64,000 nucleotides of DNA from Natronobacterium texcoconense (GTDB taxonomy: Archaea > Halobacteriota > Halobacteria > Halobacteriales > Natrialbaceae): the NCBI RefSeq assembly GCF_900104065.1, contig NZ_FNLC01000007.1:1-64000 (forward strand), given 5' to 3'. The notes beneath the pieces are model-generated. The model was not told the origin of the DNA. It did not search any database and saw only the letters and a program-made list of their open reading frames with translations. A program made the translations under genes and the position numbers. Positions within the stretch are counted from its first letter, which is position 1. Each line of letters begins with the position of its first letter. Below, in pieces: positions 27,083 through 35,361 of the stretch.

Positions 27083-27850
27083 TTACGGCTTTCGGAGCTT
27101 TCCCCACTTCTGTTCGAACTCCCCGTTTTCGACCGCGTGATCGATGAGCGTCGCGACGGCGTCGCGATCGACGCCGTACGCGTCGGCGACGAACGACTCG
27201 GCCTCGCGACGTTTCATCGGGAACTCGCGGCTGTACAGGAGCTGAACGACTTTCCGGTAGGCCCGTGCTGGGTCCCGACTCGAGTCGGCGTTCCCCTCGT
27301 TCGTCCCTTCTTCTGTCCCACGATTGGAGCCTTTCCCCTCGTTCGTCCCTGTTTCCGTCCCACGACTGGCGGCACTCTCCCCGTCCGGTTCGGGTTCAGT
27401 TTCGTGAACGGCGGCGCTTTCCTCGTCCGTTCTCGGTTTCCGCTCGCTGGCGTCCGCGTTCGCCGTCGCAGTCTCGGCGACAGTCACCCCCTCGTCGTCG
27501 GCCGTTCGGCTGTCCCCTCTCGCAGCCGTACTGTCAGCAGTTGCCGTGGGATCCGTCCGGCTCCGCCGTCGATTCGCTTCTCGGCCACCCCGTTCCGCAC
27601 CGCGGTCGGCGATTCGTTCGGTTGGCGGACCCGTGCGGGAGTCCTCTCGCCGCCCGCGGCGTCCGTTCGCGGATTCAGCGCGGAGACGCGCCACCAGCGG
27701 CTCGAGAAGCGTCTGGAGTTGCCCTCGACAGTCGGCACAGAGCGCGACCCGCCGCTGTTCGTCGTCGGTCGGCTCGAACTCGGGTGGGATCACCTCGAAA
27801 GTGCCGACGGCGTCGTCCGCACAGAAATCACAGCTCCGAAGTTGACGCAT
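27083..27850 (-). CDS. Haloarchaeal protein with zinc ribbon and C-terminal winged-helix-like region
   Basis: A 255-residue protein. Residues 1-45 carry CDFCADDA and CADCRGQ, a CxxC...CxxC zinc ribbon. Residues 70-190 are low-complexity Arg, Thr, Glu and Gly, including two 14-residue repeats (GTETGTNEGKGSNR and GTEEGTNEGNADSS). The last 60 residues form a compact helical domain (KVVQLLYSREFPMKRREAE...) resembling a small winged helix. A nucleic-acid role is plausible but unproven. The start MRQLRSCDFC was chosen because the longer frame reads into the divergent promoter. Confidence 0.78.
   Translation of the reverse strand: MRQLRSCDFCADDAVGTFEVIPPEFEPTDDEQRRVALCADCRGQLQTLLEPLVARLRAESANGRRGRREDSRTGPPTERIADRGAERGGREANRRRSRTDPTATADSTAARGDSRTADDEGVTVAETATANADASERKPRTDEESAAVHETEPEPDGESAASRGTETGTNEGKGSNRGTEEGTNEGNADSSRDPARAYRKVVQLLYSREFPMKRREAESFVADAYGVDRDAVATLIDHAVENGEFEQKWGKLRKP
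27291..27374 (-). repeat. Two tandem 42-bp direct repeats inside the zinc-ribbon gene
   Basis: The stretch beginning TTCCCCTCGTTCGTCCC recurs 42 bases later with a few changes, giving the two 14-residue Gly/Thr/Asn/Glu repeats in the protein's linker. Because the period is a multiple of three, copy number can change without a frameshift. Confidence 0.75.
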
Positions 27851-28000
27851 GCGAGTGGGGTTCTCAGTCGAGTAGCTAAAATCGTCTGGCAGATGAAGGG
27901 TCGTCTCGAGAGACCGGTGCTCGAGTCGAACTCGAGGAACGAACGCGATCGCGGCCAACCACCGACAATTATACGATTGCGGACGTACACTCGCCAACGA

Positions 28001-28504
28001 ATGTTCGACGAGATCATGGAGAAGTTCGAGGGGTCCCCGAGTCAGCAGGCAGTTATCCGACTCCTGCTCGAGCGAGGATTCTCGGTCAACGACGACGGAC
28101 GGGTCGTCTCCGGCGGTATCGAGATACCGAACACGGGGATCGCCCGCGAGATCGACGTCGACCGTCGGGTCGTCGACTCGACGACGGACGTCATCCTCGA
28201 GGATCCGGAACTGCGGCGTATCTTCCAGAATATCTCCCAGGTGCCGAGCCTGATGGACCTCGCGCCCGTTCTCGATCTGACAGTGCTGTCGATCGCCGTC
28301 GACGACCCGGAACAGGAGGGAATCGTCGCCGGCATCACCGGGACGCTCGCGGACAACGGCGTTTCGATCCGGCAGACGATAAGCGAAGACCCCGAGTTCA
28401 CCGACGAACCACGGCTCTACCTGGTCACTGACGAGGACCTCCCTGGCGATGTGATCACCGAACTTCGGGATCTGGAGTTCGTCCGGAAAATCGAGTTACA
28501 GTAG
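28001..28504 (+). CDS. ACT-domain amino-acid-sensing protein
   Basis: A 167-residue protein. The N-terminal half (MFDEIMEKFEGSPSQQAVIRLLLERGFSV) is helix-turn-helix-like. The C-terminal half contains an ACT domain with the ligand-loop pattern EQEGIVAGITGTLADNGVSI. The architecture suggests a regulator responsive to an amino acid. The family is conserved in haloarchaea without a defined target. The start follows TTATACGATTGC about 30 bases upstream, matching a leaderless promoter. Confidence 0.88.
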   Translation: MFDEIMEKFEGSPSQQAVIRLLLERGFSVNDDGRVVSGGIEIPNTGIAREIDVDRRVVDSTTDVILEDPELRRIFQNISQVPSLMDLAPVLDLTVLSIAVDDPEQEGIVAGITGTLADNGVSIRQTISEDPEFTDEPRLYLVTDEDLPGDVITELRDLEFVRKIELQ

Positions 28505-28507
28505 CTC

Positions 28508-28588
28508 ATACGGAATGCTGTAACGATGTCCGGCGCGACCACAGGACGGGGCGCGGTCGCGCCGGAAATGACTTACAGCGGTCCGTAT
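28508..28588. repeat. 81-bp palindromic intergenic element, copy 1
   Basis: Outer arms ATACGGA/TCCGTAT, middle arms GCTGTAA/TTACAGC and inner arms TCCGGCGCGACC/GGTCGCGCCGGA form a nearly continuous stem around a 14-base loop. A diverged copy lies at 58270-58349. The element sits between two convergent genes and its right edge abuts the TGA of the leftward gene (28588-28590). It could act as a bidirectional transcription terminator or be a mobile palindrome. Confidence 0.75.
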
Positions 28589-28965
28589 CAGGCGTTGTCG
28601 AGGACGGATTTCACCCCAGACGTCAGTTCTTCGAACCGTTCTATCGACATGCTGTCGGTCGTCACCCAGACGCCGTGTTCGTCCCGGATGATCCGCGTCA
28701 GGTAGCCGTTCTCGAACGTCCGTATCGTCGCCTGGTACTCACCCAGTTGCGTGTTGCGGTACGCCGACTGCGAGTGAAAGCCCATCCGCTCGTGTTCCGC
28801 GAAGCCGACGAGGTCCGCGGTCTGCTCGAGGTCGGATCGCAGGTAAAGCTGGGAGACGGCGTCCTCGGTGAAGTACGTAATACTCCGCAGTTCGTCTCCG
28901 ACCGTGGTTCGACAGACGGAGACCAGTTCGTCGGCGAGTTTGGGATCGATGTCGACGCTCTCCAT
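28588..28965 (-). CDS. Conserved haloarchaeal protein of unknown function
   Basis: A 125-residue acidic protein, predicted alpha/beta. Recognisable features include ELRSITYFTEDAVSQLYLR near 24-42 and YLTRIIRDEHGVWVTTDSM near 85-103. Related short proteins occur widely in haloarchaea as a DUF of unknown role (possibly DUF7522). The start MESVDIDP follows an AT-rich leader (ATAATAACG). Its stop codon lies at the edge of a palindromic repeat. Confidence 0.8.
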   Translation of the reverse strand: MESVDIDPKLADELVSVCRTTVGDELRSITYFTEDAVSQLYLRSDLEQTADLVGFAEHERMGFHSQSAYRNTQLGEYQATIRTFENGYLTRIIRDEHGVWVTTDSMSIERFEELTSGVKSVLDNA

Positions 28966-29100
28966 GTGTATCCGTATCACCCCCGCAATAATAACGTAAA
29001 GGGACGAGGCGAGACGTGCTCGACGGGACCGACGGTCTCTTTTCGGCGGGCGATATACTCCTCGTATGGTCGAACCGCCGGTCGACGCGGGTGAGCGGCC

Positions 29101-29709
29101 GTGACCGATGCCTACCGGACCGTCGCCGAACCTGCGACCGCCGACTTCGTCGTCCAGGGCTCGGAGTTTCTCGGCCACGTTCGGCCGGTCGACTCCGTCG
29201 ACGCCGCCGAATCGTTCATCGAAACCGTCGAGGCCGAGTACGCTGACGCCACGCACAACGTCCCCGCCTACCGGGTACGGGCCGATCCCGAGGGCGAACT
29301 CCTGCGCGAATACTCGAGCGACGACGGCGAACCCTCCGGTTCCGCGGGGAAACCGGCGCTGAACGTCCTCGAGAAGCAGGAACTCGAGAACTGTGCAGTC
29401 GTGGTCACCCGCTACTACGGCGGGACGAACCTCGGCGTCGGGGGGCTCGTCCGGGCCTACTCGAAGGCCGTGAAGGACGCCGTCGACGCCGCGGGCGTGG
29501 TCGAGGAACGGCCACACGAATCCGTCTCGGTCACCGTCGAGTACGACGACTCCGGCACCGTTCGCGGGATACTGGAGAGCGAGGGCTACGAGTTCGAAGC
29601 CGACTACGACGCCGACGTCTCCTTCGACGTCCGGGTTCCGATAGCGGAGGCCGAGCCGTTCCGGGATCGGCTACGGAGCGCGACGAGCGGCCGCGTCGAT
29701 CTCGACTAG
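29101..29709 (+). CDS. YigZ/IMPACT-family protein
   Basis: A 202-residue protein with the UPF0029/IMPACT signature: SDDGEPSGSAGKP near 75-87 and VVTRYYGGTNLGVGGLVRAY near 100-119, then the C-terminal DUF1949-like domain. Bacterial and eukaryotic relatives influence translation control; the archaeal role is unclear. GTG start. The neighbouring genes do not inform function. Confidence 0.92.
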   Translation: MTDAYRTVAEPATADFVVQGSEFLGHVRPVDSVDAAESFIETVEAEYADATHNVPAYRVRADPEGELLREYSSDDGEPSGSAGKPALNVLEKQELENCAVVVTRYYGGTNLGVGGLVRAYSKAVKDAVDAAGVVEERPHESVSVTVEYDDSGTVRGILESEGYEFEADYDADVSFDVRVPIAEAEPFRDRLRSATSGRVDLD

Positions 29710-29715
29710 CTAGTT

Positions 29716-30597
29716 TTACGCCGCCGCCGGGCGCGTCCCGTCGCTCGAGTGCTGGCGTTCGATCGCCGTCAGGAGTTTTTCGGGCGTCTCGAGGTCGTCG
29801 CTCTCGAGGCGGACGTCGAACAGGCCGCGGTCGAGGACGAGTTCGCCCTCGCGCAGGCGAACGTGGTCGACGTCGCTCCAGGGAACGAAGGATCTGGTGT
29901 AGGGCCACTGCCTGACGAGTCCGTCGTCGTGGACCCGAACCTCGGGCGACCGTCCCGTCGACCCGAGCCGAAACCGTCCCTCGACGAGGCCGCTGACGAA
30001 CCAGCCGGCTCCGACTCCTGCCCAGGTGATCGCAAACAGCCACTCGCCGGCGACGACGTTGACGACCGCTCCTAGCCACCAGAGAGCGAGCAAGAGCACG
30101 TCCAGTTTCGGTGACTGCGGCGGCTCCCACCGACACGCCAGTATCGGTTCCCCTCCGGCAGTTACGTCCGCGTAGCGGCTCCCTATCGACCACGCGAGGA
30201 CGTGTCCCGAGATAGCGATCGAAAACGCCGCGACGACGGCGACGATACCGACGCGTTCGCCCGTCGAACCGAATATCGCGGCGACCCCGACGACGGCGAA
30301 CGGCACGACTGGAAGAATCGGAACAACCCATCGGAGGCGACTGCCACCGAGTCTGTCCACGACGTCGAGATCGATCCTCGAGAGACCGACTCCAACGACA
30401 GAACCGACCGCGAACGCGACGAGCGTCGCAGCGAGAACTGTCGTTGTCGCCCTACCTGTCGCCATGGTGCCGATTGCGCCTGTAGAAGCGAAGAGAACCC
30501 CGACGTAAGCGACGACAGTGTATCGAAACGTCGACCGGGAGTGTGTGGGATCGCTCGAGGGCGGCGTCGACCCGTTCATCGCATCTGAATACGCCAC
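29716..30597 (-). CDS. Polytopic membrane protein with C-terminal PH-like domain
   Basis: A 293-residue protein with about seven helices in residues 25-205, then a soluble region (VRVHDDGLVRQWPYTRSFVPWSDVDHVRL) resembling bacterial PH/YdbT-like domains that often follow membrane helices. The function is unknown. An alternative start is the ATG at 30579 (MNGSTPP), which would remove six residues and leave the topology unchanged. Confidence 0.75.
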   Translation of the reverse strand: MAYSDAMNGSTPPSSDPTHSRSTFRYTVVAYVGVLFASTGAIGTMATGRATTTVLAATLVAFAVGSVVGVGLSRIDLDVVDRLGGSRLRWVVPILPVVPFAVVGVAAIFGSTGERVGIVAVVAAFSIAISGHVLAWSIGSRYADVTAGGEPILACRWEPPQSPKLDVLLLALWWLGAVVNVVAGEWLFAITWAGVGAGWFVSGLVEGRFRLGSTGRSPEVRVHDDGLVRQWPYTRSFVPWSDVDHVRLREGELVLDRGLFDVRLESDDLETPEKLLTAIERQHSSDGTRPAAA

Positions 30598-30622
30598 CGC
30601 CCGACAAAATCCTAGTGGGTGT

Positions 30623-30636
30623 GACAGCTAGCTGTC
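30623..30636. repeat. Perfect 14-bp palindrome at the TRAP permease stop codon
   Basis: GACAGCTAGCTGTC is self-complementary over 14 bases and contains the TAG stop of the TRAP permease gene (30628-30630, minus strand). It may contribute to transcript ending, or may be chance. Confidence 0.4.
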
Positions 30637-33360
30637 GCCGACAGTAGGCGTCGAGAACTCGCGGTTGTCCTCGAGTCCTCGAGTGCGGTTCCCGTAGGTG
30701 AGGCCCGCGAGCATCACCAGCCCGACCGCCCGTAGCGAGACGGTGATCGAGAAGATCGTCAGCGCGGAGGGAACGCCGAACAGCGCGAGCACGCCTTCGG
30801 CGATCAACAGCGGGATCTCCGGCACCATCAGCAGGACCGACGCAACCGAGTACAGTGCCCGCTTGGTCAGGGTTACTTCCGCGTACTGGTAGCCGATGAT
30901 CGTCACGCCGAGTGCGTAGACCCCGAGGAACATCCCGACGACCGGGATCACCACGTCGGGGATGAAGAAGCCGAGGTCGGCGACGTCGGCCCAGCCGATG
31001 ACGTTCCACCCCTCATCGCCCTCGCGCATGAGCAGGATGCCCGGTGAGAAGACGAAGGCGAACGGTACCAGGACCTTGTTCAGTGAGAGCAGGAACGCGA
31101 TCGTCGCGGTCTTCAACTCTTCTGCCTTCGCGACACCGGCGCCGGCGAACGCGGCCACGGCGACCGGCGGGGTGACGTCCGCCATCAGCCCGAAGTAGAG
31201 CACGAAGAGGTGTCCCGCGAGGATCGCAATTCCGGCGTCCTGGATCGGGCCGCCGAGCATCGCGATCAGGATGATGTACATCGCGGTCGTCGGCATCCCC
31301 ATCCCGAAGATGATCGAGGAGACACCCATCAGGATCAACAGCAACAGCATGGAGCCCCCGCTGACGACCTCGATGAGAGCCGCGAGGTTGGGGCCGAGTC
31401 CGGAGACGCTGATGACGCCGGGAACGACACCCGCCGCGGCGACGGCGACGACGACCGTCGTCGCGGTTCGTGCACCCGAGTCCATCGACTTCAGGACGAA
31501 CGTACTGAACCGGTAGGCCGTGTTCGACGACAGCGACGGCCGACCGATCACCGACGCGCTCTTTTCGGCCGCCTCGTCGACGTCCTCGTCGAGGTTCAGC
31601 AGCGGTGCGTCCGAACTCCGGTCGACGAGCAGGAAGGCAACGCTAACGAGGATCGTAATGATACCGAGGTCGGACGTGGCCGCGACCGCAGCCTCACCGA
31701 TGGCGTACGGCTCCGCGACAGCGTCAGCACCGGCCAGGACTTGGAGCGCGTGAACGAGTCCGCCGCCGGTCGCCGCGTACGCACCACCCTGGGCGAAATA
31801 GAGAACGCCGATCGTCGCAAGCAGCGGGACGCGCGTCCGTTCGTTGTAGGCCGCGACGACCGCGAGCAGCGCGATGACGGCGACGATCGTAAACCAACCG
31901 GCCCGGTTGACCGAGTACCGGGCGATGACGAGGAAGTAAAGCAGGAGGACGATCGGGATCAGGTAGAACCAGCCCGAACGGAGCTTCTCGAGTCCGTTTG
32001 GCAGCTCGGCCCGCGGAAGCCCACCGATACCGCCCCGGACGGCCTCGAAGTGGACCATAACCCACATCCCGAAGAAGAAGGCGATGGCGGGGAGAGTCGC
32101 GGCGATGATCACGTCCGCGTAGGGGGTTCCGGTGAACTCCATGATCAGGAACGCGGCAGCGCCCATCACCGGCGGGAGCATCTGGCCGCCCGAGGACGAC
32201 GAGGACTCGACTGCGCCGGAGAACTCCGGCGAGTAGCCCGATCGCTTCATCAGTGGGATCGTAAACGCGCCGGTCGTGACCGTGTTCGCGATCGACGACC
32301 CCGAGAGCATCCCCATGAAGCCACTCGAGACGACGCTGGCCTTCGCCGGCCCACCCTTCCGGGTGCCGGTCAGCGAGTAGGCCAGATCGATGAACCACTT
32401 GCCAGCACCGCTCATCTCGAGGAAGGCTCCGAAGAGGATGAAGATGTAGATGAAACGGACGCTGACGGCCACGGGCGTACTCATCACGCCCGCTTCGGTG
32501 GTGTACCAGAGGTTGTAGATGATGTTCCCCCAGGTTTCGGGCTGGATGGCGAGTGCTCCGACGACCGAGTCCCGCGGAACGAGGTAGCCCCAGCGGGCAT
32601 AGACGATAAAGGAGGCGACCAGCGACATGAGCAGGACGCCGAGTGCGCGCCGGGTCGCCTCGAGTACCAGCAGGATACCGAGTACGCCCATCAGGAACGC
32701 GTACGAAACTTCGTCGAGCGGGATGCCGATCGCGGCGACGGCCATCACGAGGGGCTCGAGCGACAGCGTGACGCCGTAGATATCCCACGAGGCGAACTCG
32801 TGGAGAGGCTCTCCCCCGTGAATGCCGAAGACGGCGAGATCCAGGATCTCGTCGAACGAGGTGATCATGTAGTGGACCGGGAGCAGCGCGAGACCGACGA
32901 ACACGACGTCGATCGGCGTGATCCGGCTCAGCGAGGGATCGACGATTGCCCAGTGGAGGAAATCACGGAGTCGATCGGTGACCCGTGCGAGTACGTGGTC
33001 CGGTCCGGTTCGACGGTGAATCGCGGACCTGAGTCTCCCCAGCAAGCCCGCGACTGCGCCGTCCCCCCTGCTCGCCGGGAACAACAGGAACGCTAGGACG
33101 AGCGCGAACGTGACGTGGATCGCGTTGACCTGCAGCAACTGCAGCGACACGAGTTGGAACTCGCCGATGCCCGGCAACGTGCCGCCAAACTGTCGGCCCC
33201 GAGCGGCGATCCACATCTGGAACGCCGAAAACGAGATACCGAGCAGCGTGACGACGAGTGCTGCCAGCCCGCGATGGCTTCGGCTTCGCTCGACTTCCTG
33301 TAGAATCTCCTCTTTCTCTTCTTCCGAAAGCCCGTCCGTGTCTCGATTGTCTACGCTCAT
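30628..33360 (-). CDS. TRAP-TAXI transporter fused membrane subunit (DctQM-like)
   Basis: A 910-residue integral membrane protein with the fused small (4-helix) and large (12-helix) TRAP permease domains plus extra C-terminal helices, the form that pairs with TAXI-type binding proteins. Family features include SGFMGMLSGSSIANTVTTGAFTIP and the mirrored IIFGMGMPTTAMYIILIAM. It moves an organic anion using an ion gradient. It lies last in the operon after the TAXI binding protein and the DUF1850 gene. Confidence 0.93.
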   Translation of the reverse strand: MSVDNRDTDGLSEEEKEEILQEVERSRSHRGLAALVVTLLGISFSAFQMWIAARGRQFGGTLPGIGEFQLVSLQLLQVNAIHVTFALVLAFLLFPASRGDGAVAGLLGRLRSAIHRRTGPDHVLARVTDRLRDFLHWAIVDPSLSRITPIDVVFVGLALLPVHYMITSFDEILDLAVFGIHGGEPLHEFASWDIYGVTLSLEPLVMAVAAIGIPLDEVSYAFLMGVLGILLVLEATRRALGVLLMSLVASFIVYARWGYLVPRDSVVGALAIQPETWGNIIYNLWYTTEAGVMSTPVAVSVRFIYIFILFGAFLEMSGAGKWFIDLAYSLTGTRKGGPAKASVVSSGFMGMLSGSSIANTVTTGAFTIPLMKRSGYSPEFSGAVESSSSSGGQMLPPVMGAAAFLIMEFTGTPYADVIIAATLPAIAFFFGMWVMVHFEAVRGGIGGLPRAELPNGLEKLRSGWFYLIPIVLLLYFLVIARYSVNRAGWFTIVAVIALLAVVAAYNERTRVPLLATIGVLYFAQGGAYAATGGGLVHALQVLAGADAVAEPYAIGEAAVAATSDLGIITILVSVAFLLVDRSSDAPLLNLDEDVDEAAEKSASVIGRPSLSSNTAYRFSTFVLKSMDSGARTATTVVVAVAAAGVVPGVISVSGLGPNLAALIEVVSGGSMLLLLILMGVSSIIFGMGMPTTAMYIILIAMLGGPIQDAGIAILAGHLFVLYFGLMADVTPPVAVAAFAGAGVAKAEELKTATIAFLLSLNKVLVPFAFVFSPGILLMREGDEGWNVIGWADVADLGFFIPDVVIPVVGMFLGVYALGVTIIGYQYAEVTLTKRALYSVASVLLMVPEIPLLIAEGVLALFGVPSALTIFSITVSLRAVGLVMLAGLTYGNRTRGLEDNREFSTPTVGDS

Positions 33361-33373
33361 AGTGTAAGATCAG

Positions 33374-33898
33374 TCATATAGCTGCGTGGATATTACCCGA
33401 GACCTCGTACTCGAGGGTTGAAACTGTGTCTATCCGAGTGGCGTCTGTCACTGTAATAACGACTGGGCCGTCGGACTGCTCGACCAGGTCGTATCGTTCG
33501 TCACCGACGACGAGTTCGTGTTCGGCGATCGGTGCGGGGACGACGCCCAGTTCCTCGTAGGAGTCGTCGCTGTAGACGACGAACCCGTCGTCGGTCCGCT
33601 CGATCGGCTTGTTCGCTGGTAACCCCGCTCCGTAGGAACGGAACACCATCCGATCCATGCGAAGCTCGGTTCCGTCGACGACGTAGACGTCCTCGATCGG
33701 CGTCTTCTCGACGCTGTGCGTGTACGAAAGCGTCACTTCGTCGCCGTCCTCGACCGGAATCTCGAGCAGTCGCTCACCGGTATCGGCGTCTTCGACGACG
33801 AGTGTCGATCCCGACGGCGCGACGACGACGGCGAGCGCCGCCGCTACGACGAACGCGAGAATACCGATCGCAACGCGCCGGCGGGTCGATCTGTCCAC
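33374..33898 (-). CDS. DUF1850 protein associated with TRAP-TAXI transporter
   Basis: A 174-residue protein with one N-terminal helix (about 8-27) and a beta-rich outer domain. The DUF1850 signature is visible as LSYTHSVEKTPIEDVYVV (residues 58-75) and FRSYGAGLPA. DUF1850 genes usually sit between TAXI binding proteins and the fused permease, as here, and may be accessory subunits. GTG start. It ends 13 bases before the permease gene. Confidence 0.9.
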   Translation of the reverse strand: MDRSTRRRVAIGILAFVVAAALAVVVAPSGSTLVVEDADTGERLLEIPVEDGDEVTLSYTHSVEKTPIEDVYVVDGTELRMDRMVFRSYGAGLPANKPIERTDDGFVVYSDDSYEELGVVPAPIAEHELVVGDERYDLVEQSDGPVVITVTDATRIDTVSTLEYEVSGNIHAAI

Positions 33899-33932
33899 GG
33901 TCGATAAATACGGTTGGTCGAAGGCGTTTCTG

Positions 33933-34020
33933 CTAGTGGCGATCCAAGCCCGACCTGCAGGGTCGAATCCGGCGATGTGGTTCGATTCGACCCTGCAGTC
34001 GACGCTTGGAACGGTACTAG
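33933..34020 (-). repeat. 88-bp CTAG-bounded palindromic element, copy B
   Basis: In minus orientation the copy starts CTAGTACCGTTCCAAGC and ends GGATCGCCACTAG. The inner arms CTGCAGGGTCGAATC and GATTCGACCCTGCAG pair perfectly over 15 bp around a 14-base loop. This is the best-formed of the four hairpins. Its CTAG at 34017-34020 is shared with copy C. Confidence 0.85.
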
Positions 34021-34104
34021 TGGCGATCCAGGCCTGAACTGGGAGGGCGAATTGAACTGCCCAACGGGATTCGCCCTCTCAGTCGAGGAGTGGAACGGTA
34101 CTAG
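34017..34104 (-). repeat. 88-bp CTAG-bounded palindromic element, copy C
   Basis: This copy is in direct tandem with copy B, sharing one CTAG. The inner arms CTGGGAGGGCGAAT and ATTCGCCCTCTCAG pair with one mismatch although the stem sequence differs from copy B, so pairing rather than sequence is kept. The outer CTAG at 34101-34104 contains the TAG stop of the TAXI gene. Confidence 0.85.
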
Positions 34105-35141
34105 TTGAAGTAGGCGTCAGCGCCAGGGTGGAGGTCGATCGGCATGCCGTCCTGGGCCGAGTCGACGTCGATGAAGTCCACCTTCTGGGTGACGTCGTCG
34201 GTGTTGTCGAAGATTGCCGCGGTGACGTCCTCGACGATCTCTTCGTCGACGCCCTCGTGGGTCGCGATCATCGCCTGCACGGAGACGGTGTCGACGTCTT
34301 CGTCGATACCGTCGTAGGTGCCTGCCGGGATGGTGTCCGCGGCGAACCACTCTGCGGCGTCCATGACGTCGTCACGGACGTCGCCGGCGATCTCGACGAG
34401 CGAGATGTCTTCGGTCGTCGCGAGTTCTTCGACTGCGCCGACCGGCCAGCCACCGACGACGAAGGCGGCGTCGACGTCACCGTCGCGGATCTGGTCCGCA
34501 GCGGCGTCGAAGTCGGCGTTCTGCTCGTCGAAGTCGTCCTCTTCGATGCCGGCGGCTTCCAGAATCTGCAGTGCGTTGACCTGGGTACCACTGCCGGCGT
34601 CACCGGTGACGACCGTCGCGCCCTCGAGGTCGGTGATCGTCTCGATCTCCGAGTCTTCCTGCGTGAGGACGTGGATCGTCTCGGGGTACAGCGTTGCGAC
34701 GCCGCGGATGTTCTCCATCGGCTCGCCCTCGAACTGCTCGAGGCCGGTTCCGTTGGCCGCGAAGTACCCGATGTCGTTCTGGATCAGGGCGAACTCGGCT
34801 TCCTCGCGGTGGAGGCTGCCGACGTTCGCGACGCTCGCACCGGTCGACTGCACCTGCAGTCCGTGGGCCGTGTGCTCCTCGACGATGCTCTTGAAGTCAC
34901 CGGACAGCGGGTAGTAGGTGCCACCCGTACCGCCGGCGTGCCACGAGAGCACTTCGCCTCCCTCGTCGGGCTGGGCGTCTCCGGCGTCGTCCTCGTCGCC
35001 ACCGTTGGCGTCTTCGTCACCGTTGTCGTCGGTATCGTCGCCGTTCTCGACGGCGTCTTCACCGACACAGCCAGCTAATCCGCTCAGTCCAGCAATCCCA
35101 GCAGCAGCGATAACCTGCCGCCGTTTGAGGTCTTTCACCAT
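34101..35141 (-). CDS. TAXI-family TRAP transporter solute-binding lipoprotein
   Basis: A 346-residue extracytoplasmic binding protein. The signal KRRQVIAAAGIAGLSGLAGC ends in a lipobox, with C25 lipidated by inference. An Asp/Asn/Gly-rich linker follows, then the TAXI domain starting LSWHAGGTGGTYYPLSGDFK. TAXI proteins bind small organic acids such as glutamate; the ligand here is undetermined. It leads the operon TAXI - repeats B and C - DUF1850 - fused permease. An inverted repeat flanks its promoter. Confidence 0.93.
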   Translation of the reverse strand: MVKDLKRRQVIAAAGIAGLSGLAGCVGEDAVENGDDTDDNGDEDANGGDEDDAGDAQPDEGGEVLSWHAGGTGGTYYPLSGDFKSIVEEHTAHGLQVQSTGASVANVGSLHREEAEFALIQNDIGYFAANGTGLEQFEGEPMENIRGVATLYPETIHVLTQEDSEIETITDLEGATVVTGDAGSGTQVNALQILEAAGIEEDDFDEQNADFDAAADQIRDGDVDAAFVVGGWPVGAVEELATTEDISLVEIAGDVRDDVMDAAEWFAADTIPAGTYDGIDEDVDTVSVQAMIATHEGVDEEIVEDVTAAIFDNTDDVTQKVDFIDVDSAQDGMPIDLHPGADAYFN

Positions 35142-35144
35142 GTC

Positions 35145-35160
35145 TGTTCACCTATGAACA
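35145..35160. promoter_or_regulatory. TGTTCA-N4-TGAACA palindrome at the TAXI gene start
   Basis: A perfect 6-bp inverted repeat with a 4-base spacer lies 3 bases upstream of the minus-strand ATG (35141). At this position a bound regulator would block initiation or translation of the TRAP operon. Confidence 0.45.
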
Positions 35161-35167
35161 TTCTCCT

Positions 35168-35212
35168 AATACCTCCTTCGGTTTCCCGTGAAGTATAACC
35201 TCAGGAGGTATT
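35168..35212. promoter_or_regulatory. 10-bp inverted repeat flanking the TRAP operon TATA element
   Basis: AATACCTCCT (35168-35177) and AGGAGGTATT (35203-35212) are perfectly inverted, 25 bases apart. The spacer carries AAGTATAACC, which reads GGTTATACTT on the minus strand and is a good TATA candidate. This looks like a two-site operator around the promoter of the TAXI-TRAP operon. AGGAGGT also matches a Shine-Dalgarno sequence, but it is too far from either start codon to act as one. Confidence 0.55.
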
Positions 35213-35361
35213 TCTCTAAATCATTTTTGAGAAGTGATTGTAAAGAACAACGTCAGTGGACGAACGACCAGTGCAGCGAGTGGTCCACAGCGTACCGTGG
35301 CGACGCTCCACCCCGTGAAATCGGCGGAAAATCTTTTAGATATCCCTCCCTCTCGAGGGAC

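Noticed and set aside
31210-33096. Long open frame (628 codons) on the plus strand opposite the TRAP permease
   Set aside because: It is a mirror frame of a strongly conserved membrane protein. High third-position GC leaves antisense frames open in haloarchaea, and its translation is Arg/Asp/Gln-rich without any domain.
33960-33990. GGGTCGAATCC, resembling a tRNA T-arm
   Set aside because: It belongs to the stem of repeat copy B. There is no acceptor, D-arm or anticodon arm around it.
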